Source of the DNA: Nigrospora sphaerica
Taxonomy: Eukaryota; Ascomycota; Sordariomycetes; Amphisphaeriales; Apiosporaceae
Assembly (NCBI GenBank): GCA_018287875.1
Contig: JAGVVL010000015.1
Coordinates: 2,852,001-2,916,000, forward strand
Direction: 5' to 3'
DNA length: 64,000 bases
Part shown: positions 44,671 to 55,700 of the stretch, in pieces
Position numbering within the stretch: the first letter of the stretch is position 1
Layout: the number at the start of each line of letters is the position of its first letter
The notes under the pieces: model-generated
What the model saw: only the letters and a program-made list of their open reading frames with translations
Database searches by the model: none
Told to the model about the DNA's origin: nothing
Translations under genes and position numbers: made by a program

Positions 44671-44810
44671 GTACGTCTCCTCCCGTACGTCTCCTCCCGT
44701 ACGTCTCCTCCCGTACGTCTCCTCCCGTACGTCTCCTCCCGTACGTCTCCTCCCGTACGTCTCCTCCCGTACGTCTCCTCCCGTACGTCTCCTCCCGTAC
44801 GTCTCCTCTT
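44671..44810. repeat. Ten tandem copies of a 14-bp unit
   Basis: GTACGTCTCCTCCC repeated ten times; the last copy ends CTT. It lies between the end of pol and the polypurine tract. The unit includes the palindrome GTAC. Confidence 0.95.
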
Positions 44811-44874
44811 CTTAACCCATCAGTTCCCTACTTGTGCTCCTTCCGGCCTTCGGCTAGCCTAGTTCTTCTTTAGC

Positions 44875-47800
44875 TAGCGGGTTTTTCGCCATCGAAATCC
44901 GTCGCTGGTCTGTATTTTGCTTCGAACTCGTTTAGCGCTTGAGTATCTTTTAAGTTCTCTAGAGGCTCCCAAGTTGGTTCTACGTAGCCTCTCCATTTGA
45001 CTAGGACCTATCGGTATGAGCCCCTTCCGCGTCTTTTCGTACGGGCTCTTGAAATACTCTCGACTTCCCACTCGTTGTTATCCGGGTTACTGTTATCTGC
45101 AAAAGCCGGTGGCGGTTGATAGTCCGTTGTCTTCTGGGAGGGTAGAGGATCCTCGTACGCAGGTCTTATAAGGTCCACATGGAACCTTGGCCATACTCCT
45201 TATGGGACGTCCAGTTTGTAAACGTGAGAACTGATAACCTTCGTAACGGTGTATTTCGCGTGTAACCAGGCTAGCTTTTTCGAAGGGACGTCCAGGTTAA
45301 AGTTCTTAAGGGAAAGCCAAACCTTATCCCCTACTCGGTATTCGCGTGCGGCGGTCCTTTTCCGGTTCGCGAGGTCCTCCTGGGCTTGTTAGGCGGCTAT
45401 CATAGCGGCTTGGGCGAAATCTCCAGCGTCCTTCAGTCTCTGGACGAAGTGTTCGGCTCTAGTGCGTGGATCCCTCGAACTTTGTGGCGATCTCTCGATA
45501 ACTTGGATTGGTTCGATATGGTATCCGTGTAAGAGAAAGAACGGACTGACCCTAATAACTCTCGAGTCTCTGTTGTTAATCGCTAGCTGAGCTCCTGGGA
45601 GTAGCTTAGCCTAGTCGTGCTGGGTTAGAGCTATATAGGAATGTAAGTACGCGAGAACCTCCTGATTAGCTCGTTCAGTTGCTCCATCAGTCTCAGGGTG
45701 GAAGGCGGTGCTTAACCTCTGATCTATTAATGTAAGCTGGTAAAGTCGCGTTCAGAATCGGCCAGTCCAGTTAGAGCCCCTATCGCTTATAATGGCTCTT
45801 AGGAATCCATGGAACCGCCAGAAGGCTCTCACGAAGGTCTCGGCGCAGGCTTCCGCTTCTATCGTTGTCATGGCCTTTAAGGTTACCTCTTTAGATAGCC
45901 TGTCGGTGATCACCATTAGGAAGCTCGGGTCGGTCTCGCACGTAGTTGGTAAATCCGTTATGAAGTCGATCGAGATCTCTGCGTGGAACCTATCCGGGAC
46001 GGGTAGCGGCTTTAGAAGCCCTTGCTTTGCGTCTCTCTAGACTCTCTTTTTGCCGCAGGTATCGTAGTTCCTTAGGAATTGACGAACTGCTAGTGTAAGG
46101 CCAGGCCAAAAGAAGCTTCGGTTTAGGATGCTAATTGTTCCGTCCCTTCCTGGGTGTCCTGAAGCGTGCGAGTCGTGGGCGTTCTAGATTAAGGCCGTCC
46201 TGAGGGGCTCGTATGCTGGTATCCAGATTCTGTTGCGAAACCTGACTCTTCCTTCCGGGTCTAGCTTGCACTCCGATATCGATACGACGCCTTTTAGGCT
46301 AGGAGCAAAGGACTGCTGCTTCGTACGGAGGTCTGCCACTATAGTTCGGTAATCGGAATCCTTCTCGATAGCTTAGTTCCAGAGCGTCTGAAGGTCTTCA
46401 TAGGCGAAGCACTCGTCTCCTGATAGGAATTGCTGGCCATCGATGTTTAGGACTCCAACACCGAGGTCCTCACTCTCCTCCTCCTCCGCTGGTTGCTTCT
46501 TGCGAGGATCTCCCTCGTCCTTAAGGAGCTGTTGGTAACGGCCTTTCGTTCTCTCGTCGTCGTACCCATCCGGTTTGTCTTGCTCTCTTCTAGACAGCGC
46601 ATCGGGCCTGTCTGCTAGCCTCCCCAGTCGGTAATGGAGCTTATAAGAGTACCTCTCGAGCTTAACTGCCTAGCGAGCTTGTCTCTCTATAAGGTGTCTT
46701 GCCTTTCGGAAGTATTCGAGGTTCTTGTGGTCCGTTAGGATCTCGAAGGGCTCTTGTACGCTCCTTAGCATCCCGTCCCACGCGCTAAGGCAGTCTATCA
46801 CCGCTAGGAGTTCTTTATCGTGGATCTCGTAGTTGAACTCTGCTAGGGAGAGCTTCCGGGAGTGGTATGCTATTAGGTGTAGCAGACCGTCTTCGCTATA
46901 CTATGATAAACAGCCTCCGAGGCTGTGTCCTGAGCAGTCCGTCTCGACTACCGTTTATCGGTCTGCGTCCCACTAGGCTAGGACTGGAGCTTCGATAAAA
47001 CGTCTCTTAAGGTGCTCGAAAGCGCCCTATTGCTCTCGTTCCCATTAGAACGGGGTTCCTTTCTTAGTTAGGGCGGTTAGCGGCCGTGCGATCGCTAAAT
47101 ACTCGGGTATAAACGTTCGGTAAAAGTTTGCGAATCCTAGGAAGCTGCGTACTCTTTTAAGCGTCTTAGGAGCTTCCCACTCTTGGATCGCGAGTACCTT
47201 CTAAGGGTCCATTCGTACTCCCTTGCCTGCTTCGATAATAAACCCTAGGTACTTAGTTTCCTTCACTGCGAACTCGCATTTACCTAAGTCGAGACCTAGG
47301 CTAGCGTCTCGTAAGCGGCTTAGGACCTTCTCGACTTCTTTCATATAGTCCTCCCTACTCCTTGAAGAGTAAATAAGGATATCGTCTATGTAAGCTGAAC
47401 AGGAATGGTCTAGTAAGTCCCTTAAAGTGTAGTTAATATACCGTTAGAACGTAGCTGGTGCCCCAGCTAATCCGAATGGCGTCACGAGCCACTCGTATAA
47501 GCCGAACCTGGTCCTAAAGGCTGTCTTCCATTCCTCGCCCGCAGCAATTCGGATCTTATGAAACGCCGCTCGGATATCGAGCTTCGTGAGCCAGCGCACT
47601 CCTGAGAGCGTCGTGAGTGTCTCTCGGATCAGCGGCAGAGGGTATCTGTCTCTCTTTGTAATCGCGTTGAGCGCTTTAAAATCGCAGCAAAAGCGTAGTC
47701 CGCCTCCCGGCTTTTTCACGAACAGCACGGGAGCTCCTCTAGCGGAGCTGCTCGCTCGGATATAGTTCTTATCTAGTAGGTCCGTTAAGGTCTTCCGTAG

Positions 47801-49809
47801 CACTAAGAGCTCTTCGCGCGATATCCTATATAAGGGGCCCTAAGGCACCTCTGGTTCCTTGCCATCGGTTCCCTTCGTTAAGGGGATCGTGTGGTCTACC
47901 CCTGGCCGGTGTGGTGGTAAGCAGTTGTCGGCTGCTAAGTCGAATAGGTCCTTCCACTTCCGTAACTCCTTTGGGAGTTTCTCGTACGGCACTTGTTTAT
48001 CCTTAAGTCCGAGGGCCTTTTTGATGTCCGCTAATAAGGCTGCGAACACCCGTATCTCGTGTGGGCCTTGCAAGCGTCTTGCTTGTCTTATAAGCGTTCC
48101 AATAGAGGCCGCTCCTATCTCTTTAGGCGGCTCGATAGAAGAGCTCTTCGCAGCTTCTATATCTCGTATACGAAACTCTCCTTGAGACCTTATAAGGAGT
48201 TCGCGCGCTGCAGCGTCGTACACTACCCGATGTTTCTCGAACCAGGGCTTCCTAAGTATAAGGGAATAGTTTAAGCCTGGTACCACGTATCTATAGATTC
48301 TCTGAGAGAACCCTTCGAGGTCGATCTCTAAGTAAGCGATCTCCGAGATACGAGGGTCTTGTTTCTGCGAGCTTTTCGTAGAGGTAGCTTCGCGTAATAC
48401 TCGAGGTCGTGTTGGGATCCTTGGTAGGTCTAGCTGTCGAGCTAGTTTTTCGCTGATCGCTATATAGCAGTCGCATCCGGTGTCGGCTAAGATAGGAATA
48501 ATCTTTTTATTGTTCACGAGGCCTTCAATAGTGAGTGCCGAACCATTCATAAGCTTCTCTATCTTCGGTAGCGACAGGGTAGCTGCTGTTGACCTCTAAG
48601 GACGACTTCCCCCAGAGGTTACTCTTTTTCCGAATCCGATGTCTCGACTCCGCTGCTCTCGCTAGCGTCTTGCTCGGCCTTTATGCTGTGCACTTGTGTG
48701 TTAGGGCGTTTCGCAGGCCTTAGCTTGCACGTCATTATTCTATGCCCTTGCTTCCCGTATCTTAAGCATGAGCCGTCGTCTCTTCGCTTTTGCATCTCTT
48801 CGGGGGAGGCCCACGCGGCCTTCGTGTGAGACGACCTGCTCTGGCCTTGTCCCCTAGGCTTCTTCTTATCGAAGGGGTTCATCCCAGTCATGACCGTGTC
48901 TCCGGAGGCGTCTTTCGTGTGCGAGCTCTGCGCGGGGCTTATGCGTCCTGTAGGCGCTGGCGTAGGGTTCCCATAAGTAAGGGAGTAGGTGGTTTCCAGC
49001 CTCGAGGCTGTTAACATAAGCTGGTTCACCATGTCTGTGTATCCTTCCGGCAGTGAGACGGGTATTAGAATCCTCTTAAGCTATTCGTTTAGGCCTCCCT
49101 CGAGGAACGTCCTCTTAACAGCGTCGGGCCAATCGATTCCACCAGCCTCCGCGAGGGCCTTCTCGAAGCTCACGTAGTACTCATGGAACGGCTGTTTCTT
49201 TCCTTGCTTCATCTCCCTAAGCCAGACAGTAGCGGCTTGCTGCTTGTTCCGGTCGAGGTATTTATTCTCGAGGTACTCGAGGAACTCGTCTGGGTTCTTC
49301 GTGTGGCTAGGACCGCCCGAGAGGAAGAAGGCGCTCACGACTCTTTGAGGAGCTTCTCCTAAGTTCTGGTAAATAGAGTACCAGCGGTCCTCTTGGGATC
49401 CAATAATCTCGGCGTCCGCTCGCAGCTTATGTTCCATTGAAACCTTCCATGCTGGGAAGTATGTCTTGTCGCCTTCGAACTTTGCGGGCCAAGCGAGAGG
49501 TTTTCGTTTAGGCCTTATGTCGGGCTCGCGAGCGACTACGATCGAGGGCCCGCTACTTGGGGTGTTCTCGGTCTGGATCGAGCTGCCCGAGGCGGGCGCT
49601 ATTGTAGGGCCAGTCGTCTCTTATGTCGTGCCTTGGCTTTCGGTAATCTGTTGTTGGAGGCTCGCGATAGTCTACTGAGACGCCTGTTGGTCGTGCTGAA
49701 GGTTTATAATGTCTTGCTGCATCTGGAAGACAAGAGCGGCCCATTCTTCTGAGGATTGGGGGGGTCTTGGCGCTTGGCCGGCCATCGTTTCGTCGGTTTG
49801 AGATTCCAT
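44875..49809 (-). pseudogene. gag-pol of the Ty3/gypsy element, interrupted
   Basis: gag starts at 49809 (MESQTDET) with a capsid-like region (about 49440-49080) and one zinc knuckle near 48740-48790 whose second Cys is Tyr (CLRYGKQGH...). pol is in another frame from about 48550: protease 'ADTGCD' (about 48500), RT '[12 protein letters not shown]' and 'YIDDILIYS' (about 47385), RNase H '[11 protein letters not shown]', integrase D,D,E blocks (about 45960, 45785, 45690), and chromodomain 'VLVKWRGYVEPTWEPLENL' (about 45000). At least ten in-frame stops occur (e.g. 49081-49083, 47444-47446). They sit mostly where relatives have Gln or Trp, as C-to-T changes at CpA on one strand or the other would produce. 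This copy cannot make intact proteins. Confidence 0.85.
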
Positions 49810-49871
49810 TGAAATAGCCTTCTGAGACGTCCGCACGTCTCTCGGAAGGTATAGAAAAGAAAAGAAAAGTG

Positions 49872-49883
49872 ATCTAGAAAATA
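49872..49883 (-). other. Primer-binding site, probably self-priming (Tf1-like)
   Basis: Directly after the 5' LTR the minus strand reads TATTTTCTAGAT. This is a perfect 12-nt complement of ATCTAGAAAATA inside the LTR (49932-49943), 60 nt before the LTR end. That is the arrangement in which the 5' end of the transcript folds back as primer, as known for Tf1-type elements. I see no match to a tRNA 3' end (which would give TGG first). Confidence 0.65.
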
Positions 49884-50213
49884 TGTGAGAGGCTGAGCCT
49901 TGAAGCACTATCGAAGGGGCCAAATGCTGTTTATTTTCTAGATGGGAAAGAGAGAAGAGAACCGTCTTCAGGAGGCCGGGCGCAGCGTCTCGTTAAATCT
50001 TGCGAGACTGGACCGGAACGTTCGGATAGGAACGTTCGGACCGGAACGTTCGGATCGGAACGTTCGGATCGCTGCTCAGCTCCCCCCTCCTAGGTCTTGA
50101 CCACTAGCCTGGCGTTCGAATGAAGAGACCTACTCGGAGCCTCATATGAGGGGTTCGTGAGACGCTCAGGCCAGGTGCGCCTGAGCCTATCTCCCAGGTC
50201 CCAACCTGTAACA
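49884..50213 (-). repeat. LTR (5' in transcription sense), 330 bp
   Basis: TG...CA ends. Identical to the other LTR except one base (A here, G at 44542). It contains four near-palindromic copies of a GGAACGTTCGGA unit. The stretch 49932-49943 is complementary to the primer-binding site. Confidence 0.93.
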
Positions 50214-50234
50214 CTTACGTTTAAAAAGAAAAAG

Positions 50235-50447
50235 TGTAAGCATTTAAAGGAGTTATAGTGGCACCGTTAGGTATATAGTAGCGAAAGATAGTCTTAATTC
50301 TACTATAAGATTAATTTTTATAGAATCTAAATTTAAGTCGGGCGTTAACGGTGCGCCCACTTCTCGCTAATAGGCCGCCGGTGAGTTTATATTGTAAGTT
50401 AAGCGATTAGCTTATAAATGCACTTCTTTAACGCTTCCTCTCTTATA
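50235..50447 (+). repeat. Decayed solo LTR (213-bp family)
   Basis: Same length as the intact copies but many C-to-T and G-to-A changes (ends TGTAAG...CTTATA). No clear target duplication. Confidence 0.75.
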
Positions 50448-50453
50448 ATTATA

Positions 50454-50666
50454 CGTAAGGATCCAAAGGAATTACAATGGCACCGTCAGGTATAGGGTAG
50501 CGAAGGGCAGGCTCAATTCCACTGCAAGACTGATTCTTGCAGAATCCAAGTTCAGGTCGGGCGCCAGCGGTGCGCCCGCTCCTCGCTAGTAGGCTGCCGG
50601 TGGGTCTGTGTCGCAGGTCAGGTGACCAGCCTGCTGATGCACCTCTCCAGCGTCTCCTCCCTTACA
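50454..50666 (+). repeat. Solo LTR (213-bp family), well preserved
   Basis: Ends (C)GTAAGG...CTTACA, flanked by the 5-bp duplication TTATA (50449-50453 and 50667-50671). Confidence 0.85.
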
Positions 50667-51828
50667 TTATACCTCTCTTATAAAGTAGTTATTTTAATAC
50701 CTTAAGCTATATCGCTAATCTCTTTAATGCTATAATTATTAAGTAAGAGAGCTATCTCTTTTTAATAAGAGCTGTAGCTTAAAGTTAAGGCGGGGTCTTA
50801 ATAGTTAAGTAATTAGGTCGCTAAATAATTAAAGTAATTAATCTTAATTACTAGTTTAATCTTACTCAAACTTTTTAATCCTTAGCCCTCTTCTTTCTCT
50901 TATAAAGAGTGTATCCTTGTTATTATATTATTATCTTAACGGTTATTAAACGCTATTCTCTTATTGTTTTTTAAACTTGTCCTTATTCTTTAAACGCGGT
51001 CCCGGCACGTCTTTATTATATCGCTATCTCTTATATACCAGTTCATCAGTATCTTAACGTTATAAGTGTACGCGATCGCAGCGGTCTATTCTTATTAGTT
51101 ATTTAATAGTGTCTTGCTACGTTAAAGGATATGTATAATGTTAATAGCCTTATCATTAATGATGCTAAAAAACAAGCTATATAAAGTGATCGCAGCTATA
51201 AAGGCGGCGACGAAGTAGTGTTAAGCCTTATTAATAAGAAAGCGAGCCTTTATAAGCATTACGTTATATACCGTTACGTTACGCTTCTTATCGCTATCGC
51301 CTTTATTATCCTTATTAGCTATCTCTTTGATATCAAAGAAGGTCGTCTTTGTAATGAATAAGACCTTATTAAGATTTATCTCGTCGCTTAACATTCCGGT
51401 AAGAGACTATAATATATTAACGACGCGACGTCGACACAATAAAATACTCGCTAGCTTATAAGACTTAGATTAGTCATGATATAACTTATAACAATTTACT
51501 AAGGCTATATAAAACGTGCACTTAGACTTAATAAAGTTAAGGACGCCCTTTAGCTAATTATCAAGTAAATGCTCTTAGCATTGTTAATAAGGGTAGATGG
51601 CTAGCTTTAACTAGATGTAGTTTGACTTTTAAACATAGGATAAATAGGCGGCGCGAGGTATAGTGATAAACGGGACGGTGTCGCGACGTCGAGATAATAG
51701 TGAACTGGTATAAAAGTAACAGCAACACGATAAAAACACGTCGAAACCGCGTTTAAAGAAAGAGGACACGTTTAAAAGACGATGAGAGGATAGCTCTTAG
51801 CAGTTAAAGAGATGACAATGTAATAACG
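50667..51828. other. AT-rich gene-free DNA
   Basis: No open frames of note on either strand. TA-rich, CA/TG-poor text, as left by RIP. Confidence 0.7.
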
Positions 51829-52262
51829 TGTAAGGGAGAAGACGCTGGAGAGGTGCATCAGCAGGCTGGTCACCTGACCTGCGACACAGACCCACCGGCG
51901 GCCTACTAGCGAGGAGCGGGCGCACCGCTGGCGCCCAACCTGGACTTAGATTCTGCAAGAATCAGTTTTGCAGTGGAATTGAGTGTAAGGATCCAAAGGA
52001 ATCACAATGGCACCGTCAGGTATAGGGTAGCGAAGGGCAGGCTCAATTTCACTGCAAGACTGATTCTTGCAGAATCCAAGTTCAGGTCGGGCGCCAGCAG
52101 TGCGCCCGCTCCTCGCTAGTAGGCTGCCGGTGGGTCTGTACCGCAGGTCAGGTGACCAGCCTGCTGATGCACCTCTCCAGCGCCTCCTCTCTTACATTGA
52201 GCCTGCCCTTCGCTATCCTATACCTGACGGTGGTGCCACTGTGATTCCTCCGGATCCTTACA
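51829..52262 (-). repeat. Outer solo LTR, split by a nested copy
   Basis: Ends TGTAAG...CTTACA with target duplication TAACG (51824-51828 and 52263-52267). It is interrupted by the inner copy 51984-52196. Confidence 0.9.
51984..52196 (+). repeat. Inner solo LTR, 213 bp, inserted in the outer copy
   Basis: TGTAAG...CTTACA, flanked by TTGAG on both sides (51979-51983, 52197-52201). Joining the outer halves restores the family sequence, proving insertion into an existing copy. Confidence 0.92.
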
Positions 52263-52519
52263 TAACGAGAATACACTCTCAATAAAGAAGAGAAGAGGGC
52301 TAAAGATAAAAAAGAATAGATAAGATTAAATTAGTAGCTAGGATTAATTACTCTACTTATTTAGCTACCTAGTTACCTAAATATTAGAACTCCGCCTTAA
52401 CTTTAAGCTGGAGCTCTTATTAAAGAGGGGTAGCTTTCCATCTTAATAGGTATGGCACTAGTAAGGCTAGCGATGCGGCCTAAGGCACCGGGACAGCTGC
52501 CTTATAAAGGGGGCATAAT

Positions 52520-52738
52520 CATAAGGGAGGAGGCGTTAAAGAGGTGCTCCCGCGCACCCGTAGGCTAATCACCTAACCTGTGGTATAGACCCGCTGGTGA
52601 TCTACTAACGAGGGGCGGGCGCACCGCTAGCGCTCGACGTAAAACTTAGACTCTATAAGAATTAGTCATAGTGGAATTGAGCTACCCTTCGCTACCATGT
52701 ACCTAACGGTGCCACTAGAACTCCTCCGGAACCTTACA
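52520..52738 (-). repeat. Diverged solo LTR (213-bp family)
   Basis: Recognisable throughout, with scattered transitions. Left end approximate. Confidence 0.75.
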
Positions 52739-55700
52739 GTATTAATAAAAATAGAATAAAGAGTTGATATCTTCTATCTTTAACTATTAAGTTTATAAAT
52801 AAGGCATTTAATTTTTCATTTCTTTTAAATAATAAGGTTTTTTTTAAATAGTATTTGTATCTTATGAAATAATAAATGAATAATTCTTTTTGAATTTACT
52901 ATAATCATTTTAAATGTATAATTTTACTCTAGGAACTAATAAATAGATTAGTTGTTTCTTAAAATATAATTCTAATCGCTATTATAAATGTAAAATAAGT
53001 CGCGTAATTAATTAAATAACATAATTTCTTACACTTTTATAAAATATAATTATTTCAAATTATAAGGCTTAGAATATAAAATGAAAACTAAGATTTAATT
53101 TTTTAATTTTTAATATCTAATATATGTATTTATTATAATAAGCCGTTTTATAAGTCTTACACTGCTATCAAAATAAACCTACTCTTTTTTTCTTACGTCT
53201 TTTTATATAGATTTTCTCTTTGAATTATATAGTTATATAATTTCCATTTAAAAGAGTATAACACTTATTAATTTAAAATGTTTACTCCTTCTTACTATGA
53301 ACTGATTTTTTTAATTCTTCAACATTTTATGAAGTTAAAAGTCAAGTCTTAAACCATCATAATACTGATTTATAAGAGGGTGACCTTAATAATAATGAAC
53401 TTGATTGTTTAATAGAATCTATTTATAAAGTGACTTTAAATAGCTTATATAATGTTTAAAATGTTTATAAGACGCTTATAGTTTACAGGGGACTTAAAAA
53501 CTAAAACAATAACTTAGAACCTAACGTTTATAATACAATTAGTAAATAGCTTTGAAAATAATAAATAAAATGTATAGAATACTTTTACTTATATACAAAA
53601 CTTTAGGAGTATTAATAGTAAAATTAAAAATTTAAGTAACATGTTAACGTTACTTGATATAATAACGTACTTATATAAAAAAAGTAGGAAAAGAAGTTAT
53701 AAGCATCTTTAAAGTGCTCTATAAAGTCTATACTTAAATAACCTGCTATAATAACGATTATAATACTTCTAAATAAGTTGAACATAGCTTTAAATATTAC
53801 CTTAAAAGTTAAACATAGCTTTAAATATCACATTCAAAGTTGTACTAGACTATTATTATTATAACAACAAAATAATAAAATAAAAGAAAGAACTTACTAT
53901 GGTATTATACTTAGGAAAAAGTAATAAAGAATAGCTTTAATCAATATAGATCTTACATATCACTCAATTACATGTCTAGCACTTTTAAGAACTATATATC
54001 CTTATCACGAGTAATAAAATAAACCATCTATTAACTACATGTATAGAATAAAATCGAGAAAATCATTATTTAACATGTAGATTAATGAAGATGTATATTT
54101 TTGAAAGCAACTTTGGAGTATTACCCCTTACTTTTTGATTACACAAAGTGAAAGTGCTATTTTAGATATTAATACCATTTTAAAAAAGTATACCATCCTT
54201 TACCAACTAGAAATAGAGAAAGAAAAGGATACTTAACGATACTAATAAAGTGATTATATAATCTTTTTAGAAATATAAGCCTTAAAACATATTAAGTATT
54301 GAAATGAGAAATTATTATTACTTATATACTTTCTATATGTTGCTAGTATAAGTTATTAGAAATAAGTTACTTATATTGTATAACGATAGAACTCAGTATA
54401 ATAAGTTACATTATTATTTTAAGAATTCTTCAGCTATATAAAGTGTTTTCAACGTTGTTGAAATAAATAGTAAAGTTGAAATAATACATTTAAGAAGCTT
54501 TAGCCTCTTAAAAACTTTATTGTAATCTTTTTAAAACGTACATAATCTCTTAAGCTTTTAACAAATTATAGAAGTTTAAAGAAGTAAGGTTAAAATTAAG
54601 CCTTAAAAAATTAAGTAGCATTATAGGTATAGTGACTTATTTAATTAAAAGCTGTTAACAAGATTATTAAATTATAAGTAATAAGACTATAGAATACTTT
54701 TAACGAAGGTAAGAAATGATTGGCTTTATTAACTTATTTACTTATCTTTTAATAAAAAGAAAAACTCCAAGAGTATTTTATTAAAAACTTTAAAAATAGT
54801 AACATCAAATTATCGATATCTTATATTGAACACTATATATTCAGCAATTCATGAAGGTAAGGAAAAGAATATAACAGAAGAACAATTACATTTCGATCAT
54901 AGAAAGCTTCACGAATCAGTGATAAACCTTTACTTACTACTATTTTCTAACGACTTATAAAGTGAATAAATACAAGAAAGATCTTTATAACACTTAACAT
55001 ATATAAAGAAAGGCGAAGAATAAGAAATAGTCCTTAAATAGAGTATAAGTACTATCAATACTTAAAAAACCCTTTAAAGCTTTTTAATTTGCTTTAAGCT
55101 TTTAAAAATGAACTATGTAAAGTTAAAGAGGCTCTTGTAAAATTAATTATGAATTATCGTTACTTAACATATTATATCTTTTTACTTGAATTATAGTTAA
55201 GAGGTTTGAATTTAAAGATATATCAAATTTCAAAACCGTTTAATTTAAGTTTTAAAAACACTTAGAATACCTTAGTAAATAGAAATAGTACTTATTAAAA
55301 GATGGTATTTAAGCATGATAGGTAACATTTATAAAACGCCCCTTTATGCTAGATAAATAGAGTATAGCTAAAAGGAATTAAGAATTTAAAGGCTTTAACT
55401 TCGAGTTCAAACTGAAAGTAAATTAATGAACATTTATAAGCCCCTAATAAGTTATGAGTGCTTAATTAAGTAAAGTTCATATTTATTTAGAATAAATAAA
55501 AAATAGTTCTCTATAATTAATTTACATATCCTCCTTTAAAAGAGTTTAACCGTCTTTCCTTTAACTTAACTTTTAATCTTTTTGATTTGAGATGAGTAAT
55601 TATTCATTATAACTAGTAGAATTTAAACTCTGTTAGTTAAATGTAAAGAGGTAAAAAGATCTTATTTAGGTCCTCCTCTTTTAAACATAGTTTTAATCGT

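Larger units (their letters stand above)
44303..50213 (-). mobile_element. Complete Ty3/gypsy LTR retrotransposon with chromodomain
   Basis: A 5.9-kb element on the minus strand, flanked by the 5-bp target duplication CTTAC (44298-44302 and 50214-50218). Order in transcription sense: LTR, primer-binding site, gag, protease, reverse transcriptase/RNase H, integrase, chromodomain, 14-bp tandem repeat, polypurine tract, LTR. Integrase after RT marks it as Ty3/gypsy. The C-terminal chromodomain marks it as a chromovirus-type LTR element. The two LTRs differ at one base by my reading, so the insertion is young, yet gag-pol is interrupted by many stops. Confidence 0.92.

Noticed and set aside
44671..44810. 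CRISPR-like array
   Set aside because: Units are directly contiguous 14-mers without spacers, in a eukaryotic retrotransposon.
44875..49809. TAG/TAA read as glutamine (altered genetic code or suppression)
   Set aside because: Host genes in the window end in TAG (for example 34898-34900 and 29370-29372), and the pattern is explained by CpA-to-TpA mutation.
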